Assembly (NCBI GenBank): GCA_965217825.1
Contig: OZ244571.1
Coordinates: 1,054,001-1,118,000, forward strand
Source of the DNA: VXNE01 sp965217825
GTDB lineage: Bacteria; Pseudomonadota; Gammaproteobacteria; Pseudomonadales; Azotimanducaceae
Reading direction: 5' to 3'
DNA: 64,000 nt
The notes beneath the pieces are model-generated. The model had not been told where the DNA came from. It made no database searches and was given only the letters and a program-made list of their open reading frames with translations. Every line of letters starts with the position of its first letter. Position 1 is the stretch's first letter. Positions 27,725 to 37,036 of the stretch are shown piece after piece. Both the position numbers and the translations under genes were made by a program.

Positions 27725-29528
27725 CATCATCGAACCACCAGGTGTCGATGACGCGAGCGAGTCCGTCCGTCAGGTATTCGAAACTGGCCACAGTGTCCTT
27801 GGGGCGTCCGAACTTATCCCAATACAGGAAACGTTCCTCCTCCGGCATGTTGAGGGGAATATGATAGAACCCCCATAGCAGGATACGGTCCAGGGCCCGG
27901 CAGGCAACTGATGCGGTTTCCATATCCGGTGTACGCTGGGCACGCTTGATCAGGAAATCGACCACCGGATCACGAATACCCCCAAGATTGGCTCCTACTC
28001 CCGGCCCGGCATATTCAGAACTGAAATAGTAGTGCAATGACGCCATCGGTGGGTTAACAAAGGAGATGTCACTCAGGAACATGTCGAACTGCCGTTGTCG
28101 CCTCACCCTGACCGTCTGGACGGTTTCGAGCAGCCGCAAACGCGCGTCAATGCCCAGAACACCAAGCGATTGTATATAGGGAAGCAGCAGCCGACTCGCC
28201 CAGGCATGCTGCGTTGCGATCTCCAGCGTAAAAGGCTGACCCTGCTTATTCTTCAGGCGACCATCGACGATCACCCAGCCCGCGTCTGCTAACAGCTGAC
28301 GTGCCCGGTCCAGCACAGCCCGGTTCAGACCGTGCCCGGTCGATACGGGCAATGCAAAGGGTTCCGTGAAAATGCGTTCAGGGATCTGGTCACGAAACGG
28401 TGCCAGCAGCGCCATCTCCTCCTCGCTGGGTAATCCCGTCGCCGCAAGTGTCGAGCCTGCAAAGTAGCTCAGTGCCCTGCTCTGGGAATCATGCTGAAGC
28501 ACACGATTCTGCCACTCGAAGTCGTAGGCCAGGGTCAACGCTTCCCTCACTATGGGGTCACGCAACATCTCGCGTTCGGTATTGAATACCAACGACCACT
28601 GCTGCCCAATGATTCTGGCAACCTGACGCGTATCCTTCAAGAGACGACCTGACTGCAGCGCGGGAATGTCATTTGCGGCATGCCAGTAGCGAACATCTCT
28701 TTCCACGTAAAGGTCGAATAAGCCCTTGCGGAACGCTTCCCGTGCCACCGTGGCGTCCCGGTACACTTCGTAGCGGATCCTGTCGAAGTTGTGACGGCCA
28801 CGGTTTACCGGCAGATCACCAGCCCAGTAGTCCTTAACGCGCTCGTACTGGACATGGTATCGATTGTAACCGGTAATCCGATAAGGCCCGTTACCAAGTG
28901 GTACCTCGAGCGAGATTTCATATGGGTCACCGCGGCCCGCATAGTAATGTGCCGGTTTAACCGGAAACGTGGTCATTGCCAACAGATTGAAATGGGTGAA
29001 CACGTCACGATGGCGGATCACCAGTTCTCTGTCGTTTATAACCTCGAACGACTCGATCCAGGAATCGAGATAAGCCTTGCTGATCGCGGAAGTAGTGAAC
29101 GACGCCAGAGCATCGTAAGAAAAACGCACGTCACGGGTGGTAATCGGAGCACCGTCGTGCCAGCGCGCCTGCGGGTTCAATCTGATGAACAGCGACTTTA
29201 GATCCGCCGAAAGCGCGATTCCGTCCGCAAGCAGACCATACACCGCTGACAATTCATCCGCCGACCTCACGAACAACCTATCGTTGGTTCTGTGCAGACC
29301 TGGGGCAGGGCCCGCGTCCATACCCCATGCTCCAGAGAAGCTTCGGATCGGGTGCGTCGTCGACAGCGTCAGGCTCCCGCCCTTGGGTGCGAACGGATTC
29401 GAATACGCGAAATGCGTGAAATCTGCGCGATATTTCAGGTCGTGCAGGAGTGAAATCCCGTGCTGGTACTGAGGTGTCTCGGCAAGACAAACCGATGACA
29501 GCAACAACAGGCTGGACACCAGCCTCAT
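27699..29528 (-). CDS. Family 5 extracellular solute-binding protein (YejA-like)
   Basis: Periplasmic binding protein of a peptide-type ABC transporter. ATG 29528 gives a clear signal peptide (MRLVSSLLLLSSVCLAETP) with AGGGG upstream; an in-frame ATG at 29588 is less likely. Family landmarks are FAYSNPFAPKGGSL, LNPQARWHDGAPITTRDVRFSYDA, GNGPYRITGY, VYRDATVAREAFRKG and the YWDKFGRP region near the end. About 609 residues. The last few codons (after TWWFDDA) and the stop come from a MITE, but the paralogue at 55615-57471 ends only a few residues later, so function may persist. It follows the TonB receptor on the same strand. No permease or ATPase genes are present. Confidence 0.88.
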   Translation of the reverse strand: MRLVSSLLLLSSVCLAETPQYQHGISLLHDLKYRADFTHFAYSNPFAPKGGSLTLSTTHPIRSFSGAWGMDAGPAPGLHRTNDRLFVRSADELSAVYGLLADGIALSADLKSLFIRLNPQARWHDGAPITTRDVRFSYDALASFTTSAISKAYLDSWIESFEVINDRELVIRHRDVFTHFNLLAMTTFPVKPAHYYAGRGDPYEISLEVPLGNGPYRITGYNRYHVQYERVKDYWAGDLPVNRGRHNFDRIRYEVYRDATVAREAFRKGLFDLYVERDVRYWHAANDIPALQSGRLLKDTRQVARIIGQQWSLVFNTEREMLRDPIVREALTLAYDFEWQNRVLQHDSQSRALSYFAGSTLAATGLPSEEEMALLAPFRDQIPERIFTEPFALPVSTGHGLNRAVLDRARQLLADAGWVIVDGRLKNKQGQPFTLEIATQHAWASRLLLPYIQSLGVLGIDARLRLLETVQTVRVRRQRQFDMFLSDISFVNPPMASLHYYFSSEYAGPGVGANLGGIRDPVVDFLIKRAQRTPDMETASVACRALDRILLWGFYHIPLNMPEEERFLYWDKFGRPKDTVASFEYLTDGLARVIDTWWFDDASVVSHEL

Positions 29529-29592
29529 ATGGCCCCCTGGTGATGTCGCGATTATGGGGGAGAGATGCGAATCACCAGGGGCTGCCATCGGT

Positions 29593-29619
29593 CTAGTGTC
29601 GTATCCCGCAAGACACTAG
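29593..29619. repeat. Short palindrome with MITE-like ends
   Basis: CTAGTGTC (29593-29600) and GACACTAG (29612-29619) form an 8-bp stem with an 11-base loop between the TonB receptor and solute-binding protein genes. The arms equal the outermost bases of the MITE at 27456-27724. It may be a collapsed copy, or a terminator-like hairpin. Confidence 0.45.
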
Positions 29620-29626
29620 CTGCGCA

Positions 29627-32600
29627 CTACAGTCTCCAGCGTACACCGGCCTGGAATCGACGGCCGGCGTGGGCTGCCTGCACGACGTGCTCCATCGTGC
29701 TGGTCCCCAGCAGGTTGTAGTAGTACACGTTTTCGTCGGTCAGGTTGATCCCTTCCAGCATAATCGAGATGTTGTCGCTCACGGCATAGCCGAAGGATGC
29801 ATCCCATTGCTCGTACGCGTCGACGAATTTGGGATGTCCCTGGCCATCGGAAATCGAATCATTGAAATCATCCCGGTAGTTGTAGGATACGCGACCACTC
29901 CAGGGACCCTTCTCGTAGAACAAGGTGAAGTTGATCGTGTTTTCGGACAATCCCGAAATACCGTAGGCCGCACCCGTCAGCTCGTTTAAGAAGTCCGACC
30001 CGGAATTGATGTGCGTATAGTTGGTGATTATGCCGAGACCATCCCACGGCGCCGGGAGCAGACCCGCAAGTGTGCGTTGAAACGCCAGCTCAATACCGAC
30101 CAGGTCCGACTTCCCGGTGTTAAGCGGTCTGAAGGCAATTAACACAAGGGGTTGGTTGGTCTCAGGATCGATGATACCGGGCCATGGGGTTGGGGTTTGT
30201 TCCTGCTGAACGAACGCTTCGATTTCCTTGGTAAAAAGGCCAACGGAGGCAATCGAGTAGTCGTCAAAATACCATTCCACCGATAGGTCGAACTGCACCG
30301 CGGTGGTCGGGTCTAGCGTGCCGTTGCCGCCACGCATGGTACGGTTCCTCGCCTGAACGGTTAGTCGCGGACTCAGGTCAAGAAACCTTGGGCGAGTCAT
30401 CACTTTTGCTGCCGCAACCCGCACGACGATGTCGTCTGTGGGATCGAATCGTAGATTCAGGGAGGGCAATATCTCCGTGTAAGCATGGGCGATTTCGGTA
30501 AACGTAGGTGGGGAAGTAATGATCTGAGGCGACGTTGGGTCGCTATAGTCGATATGGACGGGTTCCGTGATTTCCCCCACCGACCCGGTGTTGTTGTCCA
30601 CATAGCGCACGCCGAAGTTACCAGTATACGGCGTATTGCCGAGTTCACCACTAAACGTCACCATGGCATAAATCGCGTTGCCATCGTCGTCGTGATTGAG
30701 GTCTTCGTTAAAAGGCAGGCTAAAGTCCGGGAAGTTGGCCTGGGACTCCTCCGTATGCATCTGCCAAGGCTGAAGTGCCGATACCGGGACGGTTTCAAGG
30801 GCATTCGCCAGAAAGTCAAGGTTTGGGGCAGGAGTGTTCGCCGGGAAATTCATACCGAGTCCGGAGAGGAAGTCTCCCTCTGCCGGGTGTGCAACGCCAC
30901 CTCCGTGTTCTGATATCGGATCCCCCCGCCAGGTGGTGGTGCCCAGATATCGAGACCTGTCACGGCGATCCTGCCGGTACGTTCTGGCACCAATCTCGAT
31001 CGTATCGAGCCAGTCCCCGTCATACTCGTAAGTGACATCCACTCGCCATTGAGAACTCCGATCATCGACTAAATGGCCTGCTTTCGTCGACCAAACGACG
31101 TGATACCAATCGGGGTCAGTTATTGGGTCAGCCGAGGTTATCGACGGTAATCTGCCCGATCCGTACTTCTGCCAGGTCATCTGCGTGCGGGTGTTTCGCA
31201 TCAGAGCACCCGAAAGGGAAATGGGCGCTTCCGTGTCAGAGACCGACGCATCGAAGTTGACGGAAAGGTTATCAGTAGCCTGGAACTTCAGATTGACACC
31301 GAGATTCAGGTTTTCCGCTTCGACCATTTCCGTCTGGTTCGAAAGGAATAAACCCGCCGTGGTAGAAATCTTGGTGAATATGGTCGTACCGTTGTCTTCT
31401 ATGAACTCTGCTTCGGTGATCCTTGTATTCCCCTGGCGGACACGGTAGTCCCGCCAGTAATCAGCCTCATTCGTCTTGTTGTTGGTATACAGTACATCGA
31501 ATGTGATATCGAGGCTATCCGACGGTTGCCATTGCACGGACGAGGAGACATTCAGGCGATCACGGTCCGTAGTATGTAATTCCGCATTGAGCTGCTGCGG
31601 GTAATAACCGCTACCTAATTCCACGCCGTCGACGTTGACTGTTCTGAAAACATGCGACCATCCCTGCAGGTTGTCTGACCGAAAGACTCGATTGTCCCAC
31701 TGTGCTGACATCATGAAACCCAGGTTATCGGTTAACACGTCGCTGTACATCGCGAACACACCGGGCGCTGTGTCGTCCGCCAGCTCATTTCGCGTGGAGT
31801 CGACAGAGAAGGCGGCGTACCGCTTGCCCAGTTCAAGGGGTCTGCGCGGCTGGATGTCCACGAAACCGCCGAGGCCGCCCTCGACGTGATCCGCCCGTGG
31901 CGACTTGTGGACCTCCACGGCCTGCACCAGCCCGGACTGGAATGCGTGAAAGCCGACTGCGCGCGACTTGGTATTATTCGAACCCATGCCGTCGAAGTCT
32001 CCCGGAGCGACGTTGGACGCCGAAACACGCCCATGGACCGTCGTCTGCACGAATTGCGGACCGAGTCCGCGAACGCTGACAAAGGCGCCCTCGCCCGACT
32101 TGCGGTCGATGGCGACGCCGCTCACCCGTTGCAGGGATTCGGCCAGGTTCTGATCCGGAAATGCGCCGATGTCTTCCGCGGTAATCGCGTCGACAAAGTG
32201 ATCGGCGTTTCGCTTCCGTTCCAGTGATCGCTGGAGGCTGCCCCGGATACCCGTGACAACAATTTCTTCGATGACTTCCTCATCTGCTGCTTGTGCTTCC
32301 GCCGCGCCTGTTGCCGGTGCCAGCACCGCCGCGGCCAGCAATGCCGCCACTCGTTTGAATAATGACTGCTTGTTCTGCATGGTTTCGCTCCCCGTTAGTG
32401 ACTCCTCTGGTCTGATCGACGCCGATGCGTTGCTGTGTCGTACGACGATCACTCCTCGTTTTATCAGGTCGAAAGCCAACGGGGTCTCAGCGAGGATATG
32501 CGCTAGCGCCTCCTCTACGGTGAACGGACCCTTTATCCCTGGGGTCCGGACCCGCTCCACATCATTGGACTGAAACAACGTCAGGAATTCGGTTTGTTCG

Positions 32601-32740
32601 GCCAGCGCCTTGAGGGCGACATCGGCTGTCCCGGCGGGAATATTCAGCTCGAATGTCGGTCCATCAGCCCGGACCGATATGCCTGTCATCAACAACACAG
32701 TCAGCAGGCAGTACCGAATTGCGGTTCTTACAGTCCGCAA
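29627..32740 (-). CDS. TonB-dependent receptor with N-terminal STN signalling domain
   Basis: Outer-membrane importer of 1037 residues that also signals to FecR. Residues 1-25 are a signal peptide (ending ISVRADG) and about 27-100 an STN domain (FELNIPAGTADVALKALAEQT, VEEALAHILAETPLAF). Surprisingly, residues 121-153 form a second signal-like sequence starting at a methionine with its own GGGGAG ribosome-binding site (ATG 32380). The plug follows (EEIVVTGIRGSLQRSL, TAEDIGAFPDQNLAESLQRVSGVAI), typical of the Xanthomonas/Caulobacter-type receptor family. The 22-strand barrel ends in VRWRL. It is downstream of fecI/fecR-like genes, which should control it. The ligand is unknown; the adjacent peptide-type binding protein suggests a peptide-like compound. 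Confidence 0.9.
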   Translation of the reverse strand: MRTVRTAIRYCLLTVLLMTGISVRADGPTFELNIPAGTADVALKALAEQTEFLTLFQSNDVERVRTPGIKGPFTVEEALAHILAETPLAFDLIKRGVIVVRHSNASASIRPEESLTGSETMQNKQSLFKRVAALLAAAVLAPATGAAEAQAADEEVIEEIVVTGIRGSLQRSLERKRNADHFVDAITAEDIGAFPDQNLAESLQRVSGVAIDRKSGEGAFVSVRGLGPQFVQTTVHGRVSASNVAPGDFDGMGSNNTKSRAVGFHAFQSGLVQAVEVHKSPRADHVEGGLGGFVDIQPRRPLELGKRYAAFSVDSTRNELADDTAPGVFAMYSDVLTDNLGFMMSAQWDNRVFRSDNLQGWSHVFRTVNVDGVELGSGYYPQQLNAELHTTDRDRLNVSSSVQWQPSDSLDITFDVLYTNNKTNEADYWRDYRVRQGNTRITEAEFIEDNGTTIFTKISTTAGLFLSNQTEMVEAENLNLGVNLKFQATDNLSVNFDASVSDTEAPISLSGALMRNTRTQMTWQKYGSGRLPSITSADPITDPDWYHVVWSTKAGHLVDDRSSQWRVDVTYEYDGDWLDTIEIGARTYRQDRRDRSRYLGTTTWRGDPISEHGGGVAHPAEGDFLSGLGMNFPANTPAPNLDFLANALETVPVSALQPWQMHTEESQANFPDFSLPFNEDLNHDDDGNAIYAMVTFSGELGNTPYTGNFGVRYVDNNTGSVGEITEPVHIDYSDPTSPQIITSPPTFTEIAHAYTEILPSLNLRFDPTDDIVVRVAAAKVMTRPRFLDLSPRLTVQARNRTMRGGNGTLDPTTAVQFDLSVEWYFDDYSIASVGLFTKEIEAFVQQEQTPTPWPGIIDPETNQPLVLIAFRPLNTGKSDLVGIELAFQRTLAGLLPAPWDGLGIITNYTHINSGSDFLNELTGAAYGISGLSENTINFTLFYEKGPWSGRVSYNYRDDFNDSISDGQGHPKFVDAYEQWDASFGYAVSDNISIMLEGINLTDENVYYYNLLGTSTMEHVVQAAHAGRRFQAGVRWRL

Positions 32741-32802
32741 ATGTCTCCCCTCACAACTTACGGCCTACTTCACTAGTAGGTATGACGATAAAAACCCGCC
32801 AA

Positions 32803-33849
32803 TTATTCCTGGGAGTCAACTGCACGGCTCAACAATACGGTGTCCGTGCCCACCCGGGTCATCCGGATATCCCCATGGATCGACAGCGCCTCCAGGAGCA
32901 ATTCGGTCTCGCCCACGCGAAACAGGCCATCGAATTCCCTTTGCTGTAACTCAGGGTCCAGTATCGAGATACGCATCCCAGTATGGCGGCTGACTTCCGA
33001 TACCACTTCTGTTAGCGGCGACCGGTGGAAATACAGCAGGCCCTCGCGCCATGCGAGTTTATGCCGCAGGTCGCTATCGCTGATTGGCCTGATGTCCGGT
33101 TGCAGCGCCTTCTCGTTCTCGTTCACCCGCAGTTTCAGCGTCTGCTTCTCCCGCAGTTGAATGGGTTCTGCGCTGTCTACCGACGGGCCGACATCTGCTG
33201 CCCGTATTGTTATGGAGGATACCGCCACCACGCCTTCGGTGACCGAAACTTCCACGTCCTCGTCCCCCAGCCGAACAACGAAGGCGGTGCCGACCGCTGT
33301 TATCCGGCGACTGCCCGCGTTGACCACGAAGGGTCTGTCAGGATCTTTGGCAACGGTAAACAACGCCTCGCCCCTGAGCAAGGTGATTTCACGCACTTGC
33401 GCGGTGAACGCAATCTCCAACCGGGTGTCGGTGTTGAGCGCAATGTGCGAACCGTCGGGCAGTGTATGTTCCACATACTCACCGACCCGGGTAACCAGCG
33501 AACGCGGCTCCGGCTCGCCCCGGTCAAACTGGGAAAAAAGGATCAGCACCGCAACGAACAGCATGGCCACGCCCAGGGCCGGATACAGCATCATCCCCGA
33601 TCGTTGCCGCACCACCGGTTCGAAGGTGGCGGCCGCCTCCTCAAGCGGGCCGGCGAAGTCGTTCATGACGTTCATCGACGCCGACAGCTCTGCGAGGCGC
33701 CGAATTTCCGCCACATGCCTGTGGCTTCTGCCCATCCATTCGCGCAGCGCCGCCAGGTCCGGGCTGTCCATTTCACCAGTTTCCAGTTGCGCCAGCCAGG
33801 CAGCAGCTTCCAGGCGGATGACTTCGGTGTTGGGGATCGCTCGCTTCAT
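32803..33849 (-). CDS. FecR-family anti-sigma / signal transducer
   Basis: 348 residues with the FecR layout: an N-terminal cytoplasmic region with the DUF4880-like EAAAWLAQLETGEM and LREWMGRSHRHVAEI (1-50), one transmembrane segment at about 86-106 (MLYPALGVAMLFVAVLILF), a periplasmic FecR domain (LPDGSHIALNTDTRLEIAF, VTEGVVAVSS) and a C-terminal STN-like part (YFHRSPLTEVVSEVSRHTGM). It would receive the signal from the receptor's STN domain and release the sigma factor. The start ATG overlaps the sigma-factor stop, so both are translationally coupled. Confidence 0.92.
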   Translation of the reverse strand: MKRAIPNTEVIRLEAAAWLAQLETGEMDSPDLAALREWMGRSHRHVAEIRRLAELSASMNVMNDFAGPLEEAAATFEPVVRQRSGMMLYPALGVAMLFVAVLILFSQFDRGEPEPRSLVTRVGEYVEHTLPDGSHIALNTDTRLEIAFTAQVREITLLRGEALFTVAKDPDRPFVVNAGSRRITAVGTAFVVRLGDEDVEVSVTEGVVAVSSITIRAADVGPSVDSAEPIQLREKQTLKLRVNENEKALQPDIRPISDSDLRHKLAWREGLLYFHRSPLTEVVSEVSRHTGMRISILDPELQQREFDGLFRVGETELLLEALSIHGDIRMTRVGTDTVLLSRAVDSQE

Positions 33850-34412
33850 GTTCGTTTGTGCCCTCTTAGAGACGTGGGGACGACCGCGAGGTGGTCGCCC
33901 ACGGATTCATCATCGAAGTCCTCGCGGCAGCGTTTCATCCCCGCCACAACGTGTTTTTCGATGGTACTGATGGAAATTCCCAGCTTCGCGGAGATTTCCC
34001 GGTGGCTGTAGCCATAGACCTTTTTCAAGATAAACACTCGCTGACACCGCCTTGGCAGTTTGAGTACCGACGCGACGAAGCGCTGCATACGCTCGTGATC
34101 GTCGGCAATCTGCTCCACCGAGGGCCCGTACTCGACAAAGTCGTCCGGCGTAAACTCATCCACAAGATCCAGCACCGACCTGGACCGCGCATCAATCTGT
34201 GTGCGCACGATATTCCGGGCGACACCGAACACGAATGCATCTGGCGTCTCGATACGCCGGACCTTCTCAGCCTCCAGTGCACGGGTGATGGTTTCCTGGC
34301 AGATTTCCTCCAGAATGTGCGTATCGTTGAAGAACCGCCGGATGAACGCACGAATAAAGCGCTCTTTCAAACGAAATGCGTCCAAGACCGCTGACGTTTT
34401 ACGTACATTCAT
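33846..34412 (-). CDS. FecI-like ECF sigma factor
   Basis: 188 residues with sigma region 2 (about 20-90, ILEEICQETITRALE and TPDAFVFGVARNIVRTQI) and region 4 (about 115-175, LPRRCQRVFILKKVYGYSHREISAKLGISISTIEKHV). It would direct transcription of the receptor and binding-protein genes downstream. First gene of a minus-strand cluster: sigma factor, FecR, receptor, solute-binding protein. The upstream 34413-34491 must hold its promoter; nothing definite was identified there, and an IS91 end begins at 34492, which may have separated it from distal control sites. Confidence 0.92.
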   Translation of the reverse strand: MNVRKTSAVLDAFRLKERFIRAFIRRFFNDTHILEEICQETITRALEAEKVRRIETPDAFVFGVARNIVRTQIDARSRSVLDLVDEFTPDDFVEYGPSVEQIADDHERMQRFVASVLKLPRRCQRVFILKKVYGYSHREISAKLGISISTIEKHVVAGMKRCREDFDDESVGDHLAVVPTSLRGHKRT

Positions 34413-34491
34413 GATGTATTGAGTATGGTTTTCGGGAGAAACCCGCTAGTGGGATCGAAATAAAGTGCCGGAGTAAATCCATCGCAGGCAA

Positions 34492-34549
34492 GCGGATAGG
34501 ACGAATAACCGCTCGAAACGGGATGGTTGCGAAGTACGGTTGATTGACG
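34492..34549. mobile_element. Isolated IS91-type terminus, copy A
   Basis: A 58-bp sequence (GCGGATAGGACGAATAACCG to GATTGACG) is shared with 37037-37094 and, with one gap and two substitutions, with 45844-45901. At the other two sites it continues into an IS91-like end; here only the terminal piece is present and the sequence then changes. It lies just upstream of the sigma-factor gene. Confidence 0.65.
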
Positions 34550-34562
34550 ACACTAGGCGCGG

Positions 34563-34715
34563 TCACCCCGGCCCCTGGACTCCAAGTATCTCGGTCGGAT
34601 TCATTTCGTATCGTCGCGCCAGGGTGCGGGCGCGTTTGTAGCTCTCCCTGGCCGCATCCCGATCGCCTAGCTGGTCGTGGATGTCGCCCTTGCAGACCCA
34701 GCCGATGTTACCGGA
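34563..34715 (-). pseudogene. C-terminal scrap of a TPR protein
   Basis: The minus-strand translation NIGWVCKGDIHDQLGDRDAA followed by ESYKRARTLARRYEMNP reads as a final TPR repeat plus tail, ending at a stop at 34563. Upstream of about 34715 the similarity stops. No start codon or ribosome-binding site is linked to it. Confidence 0.4.
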
Positions 34716-34863
34716 CCGCCGCATTCGATACCTCAATCCGCGAGGGGCGATTTCTTGACCGAAAGGCCATTCTAAAAGCGATTGCGGCGCAATCAAGCGT
34801 CCTGCCCATGTGTGAGAATAGGATCGCATTCGTTGGAACTGGTTTGGCAGGGAGATTGGGACG

Positions 34864-35461
34864 ATGAGAATGGGTGGACCCACTTTCGACATCGAGGAAG
34901 AACCGCAGGCACTGGTGACCTACCACCAGGAGAACGGTTTCTCCGCCGCCTTCATGCGGGAGGTCGAGGACAAGGTAAAGCGGGACGAAATCCTCGCCGC
35001 GTACGAGGAAGCGAACATCCTTCCCGCGGAACTGGGCGCCTATCGCCTGAACATCCTGCAGACCGATGCGGCCCGGCGGCAGGAAAACCTGGACGAAATA
35101 TCCCGCAGGCTCGCGTACGCTGACGAGGCGGGTATCGCTGCTGCGTCGTCCACGGCGGTTCGTATGAGCCCGAAGGTTGGGGTACGCCCAACCCGGATAA
35201 CCAGAGCGAACGCGCCTTCGAGGACACGGTCACGGCTGTTCAGGCCATCGTGGATCGCGTGCAGCCAACGCAGGCGAAACTCACCCTGGAACCAGAAAGG
35301 TGGCTGTTGCCCGATGAGCCCGAGGTCTACCTGAGGCTGCTCGAAGCCATCGACCGCCCCGGCTTCGGTGTCCACCTGGATCCGGTCAACATCATTGCAA
35401 GCCCGAAGACCTTCTATGACAGTGGCGCGTTGCTGAGAGAATGCTTCGAAAAGCTCGGTTT
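34864..35461 (+). pseudogene. Frameshifted, truncated TIM-barrel isomerase; paralogue of 59306-60151
   Basis: The first 90 codons are close to the intact copy at 59306 (RMGGPTFDIE, ALVTYHQENGFSAAFM, ILPAELGAYRLNILQTDAARRQE). A one-base deletion near 35140, at the equivalent of IRCCVSHGG, shifts the frame. The second half then reads in another frame (VQPTQAKLTLEPERW, GFGVHLDPVNIIASP) and stops matching after KLG at about 35461. The metal-binding His and Glu of the last third are missing. ATG 34864 keeps a GGGAG ribosome-binding site. Dead duplicate. Confidence 0.85.
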
Positions 35462-35501
35462 GACGTGCCGGGTCTGGTCTTAAGCCGATCGCGCCTCCTC
35501 G

Positions 35502-36899
35502 TTACGCATCCCAGATGGTCTTCCAGGCGTCGACGTCCGCAGGCATCAGGCCGTGGAGCACGCAGTTGTGTTCGTGAAGTCCGAGTAGCTCCCATTGTGC
35601 GGATTCCAGGAACCAGGGCTGCTCGTCGCGGTCCACGCGGAGGCGGGCATATTCGGCGATGTGCCGCGCAGCCGCGATGCGGCCCATCCGCCCCTTCACG
35701 ACCGCGCGAACGATGTCGCTGAGTGCTTGTCGGTGCTGCAGACGCAATCCACCGTCGGGATCCATGGACTCGGAGACGGCGACGTATCGTGCGGCCGACC
35801 TGCGGTAGGCATGCAGGAAGACATCGCGGAGCAGTTCGACCCGGTTGAGTTCGTATACGCCGAGGACGCCCTCGATGTAGAGCGATCGCGGAACCTGCGA
35901 GAAGGAAAGCGGGGCAAGATTCGCCCGGATCAGTGGAATGTTGGCCGCGACGCGCGATAGCCGCTTGTTGACGTCCTCGAACGGTTGCAGATAGGGGAGC
36001 TGGACCATCGCGAAGAAGGCTTGCTCGAACGGGTCGTCGATCTCGCGCAGCCGGGCGAGGATCCGATCGAAGCACTCCTCGATCCGTTGAGGCACGGCCA
36101 AGGGCTCGAAGGAGGACCCTTCGATCCCGACGATGTTCATGCGCAGCCGCCCCGGGGCGCCGGGATCGGGCAGCAGGTCGCGTGACAGCAGGGCGTGGAG
36201 GCTGCAGATGGTGTAGCGGTTGAACTCGACCTCGGCATTCTCGTCGAGGAGGAACTCAATGGCTGCCCGGTGGTTCAGAATCATCCTCGCGTCGTCGCGT
36301 GTCTTCCCGGTCGCCTCGCCGCCGAGATCCAGGAGCCGCTGCGTGTCGAGCAGGGAGTAGGTGTTCCCCTCGAGCCGGCTCGAGTTCCAGGACAGGTCGA
36401 CCAACAGCCGGGCGCGTACCTGGCGGGCGTGTGTGCCGGCGGGCTGGCGCGGCATCGATGTGCGGCCGAGGCGGTGCAGGAGTTCCCGGTCTTCCGGCGA
36501 CAGATAGGGTCGGTCGGGATGGTAGCCGTCGAGGAAAGCCTGCTGGTAACCGACGGGCTTGCGTTGAGTCGTCGGCTGGGTGACGTGTTCCCGAATCGCC
36601 GCGCCGGTGTCGGACAGCACTGGGTCGACGCGGACTTGGGCGTGCACCTGCGGGCGTCCGGCAATGATCACGGCCCCCGCATCAACGTCGCGAGGCACCC
36701 GATAGCGTGTTGCACGACCGGTACCCTCGGCAACAAGCCGCGAGTTGCTGACCATTGAGGCGATGCGGGCCTGCAGCGTCCGCCGCGGCATGTCTTCGGG
36801 AACGGCTGCCGCGATCTCGCTCACGGACATGGCGTCGCCATGATTCCGAACCACCGCTTCGATGGCGTTCAGGTAGTGTTCGGGCGTCCGTCTCGCCAT
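35502..36899 (-). CDS. Fic-domain protein with N-terminal winged helix
   Basis: Fic proteins transfer AMP or related groups to proteins. The 465-residue product has a DNA-binding-like N-terminus (about 1-70, SVSEIAAAVPEDMPRRTLQARI), the inhibitory helix SSRLEGN (173-179, class II layout) and a Fic core motif QPFEDVNKRLSR (305-316). The usual first histidine of HPFxxGNGR is glutamine here and GNGR reads VNKR. Similar QPFEDVNKR forms exist in other Fic proteins as I recall, so this may be a sub-family trait. A C-terminal domain (about 380-465) is unassigned. A 20-bp-phased repeat array lies directly upstream and may be its operator. Confidence 0.88.
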   Translation of the reverse strand: MARRTPEHYLNAIEAVVRNHGDAMSVSEIAAAVPEDMPRRTLQARIASMVSNSRLVAEGTGRATRYRVPRDVDAGAVIIAGRPQVHAQVRVDPVLSDTGAAIREHVTQPTTQRKPVGYQQAFLDGYHPDRPYLSPEDRELLHRLGRTSMPRQPAGTHARQVRARLLVDLSWNSSRLEGNTYSLLDTQRLLDLGGEATGKTRDDARMILNHRAAIEFLLDENAEVEFNRYTICSLHALLSRDLLPDPGAPGRLRMNIVGIEGSSFEPLAVPQRIEECFDRILARLREIDDPFEQAFFAMVQLPYLQPFEDVNKRLSRVAANIPLIRANLAPLSFSQVPRSLYIEGVLGVYELNRVELLRDVFLHAYRRSAARYVAVSESMDPDGGLRLQHRQALSDIVRAVVKGRMGRIAAARHIAEYARLRVDRDEQPWFLESAQWELLGLHEHNCVLHGLMPADVDAWKTIWDA

Positions 36900-36960
36900 G
36901 GACTGTCCTTAACGGGCCGCGCGAGTTCGGTGAGCGCGCGCTTGCTCGGTCTCGCGACGG

Positions 36961-37035
36961 TTTTCGCGCGGGAATGGGACTTTTGCGCGCAGAAATTGTT
37001 TGTTACGCGCAGTTTAACCCATTTTCACGCAGGAA
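36961..37035 (-). promoter_or_regulatory. Four 20-bp-phased direct repeats upstream of fic
   Basis: TTTTCGCGCGGGAA (36961), TTTTGCGCGCAGAA (36981), TGTTACGCGCAGTT (37001) and TTTTCACGCAGGAA (37022) follow each other every 20-21 bases, two helical turns, ending beside an IS91 terminus. They start about 60 bases upstream of the Fic start codon. Such same-face spacing suggests an operator for a DNA-binding protein, possibly Fic's own winged helix. Confidence 0.5.
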
Positions 37036-37036
37036 T

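Noticed and set aside
34563..34892. A complete minus-strand gene with TPRs
   Set aside because: Only the last 50 codons resemble a TPR; the upstream part is antisense to the start of the isomerase pseudogene.
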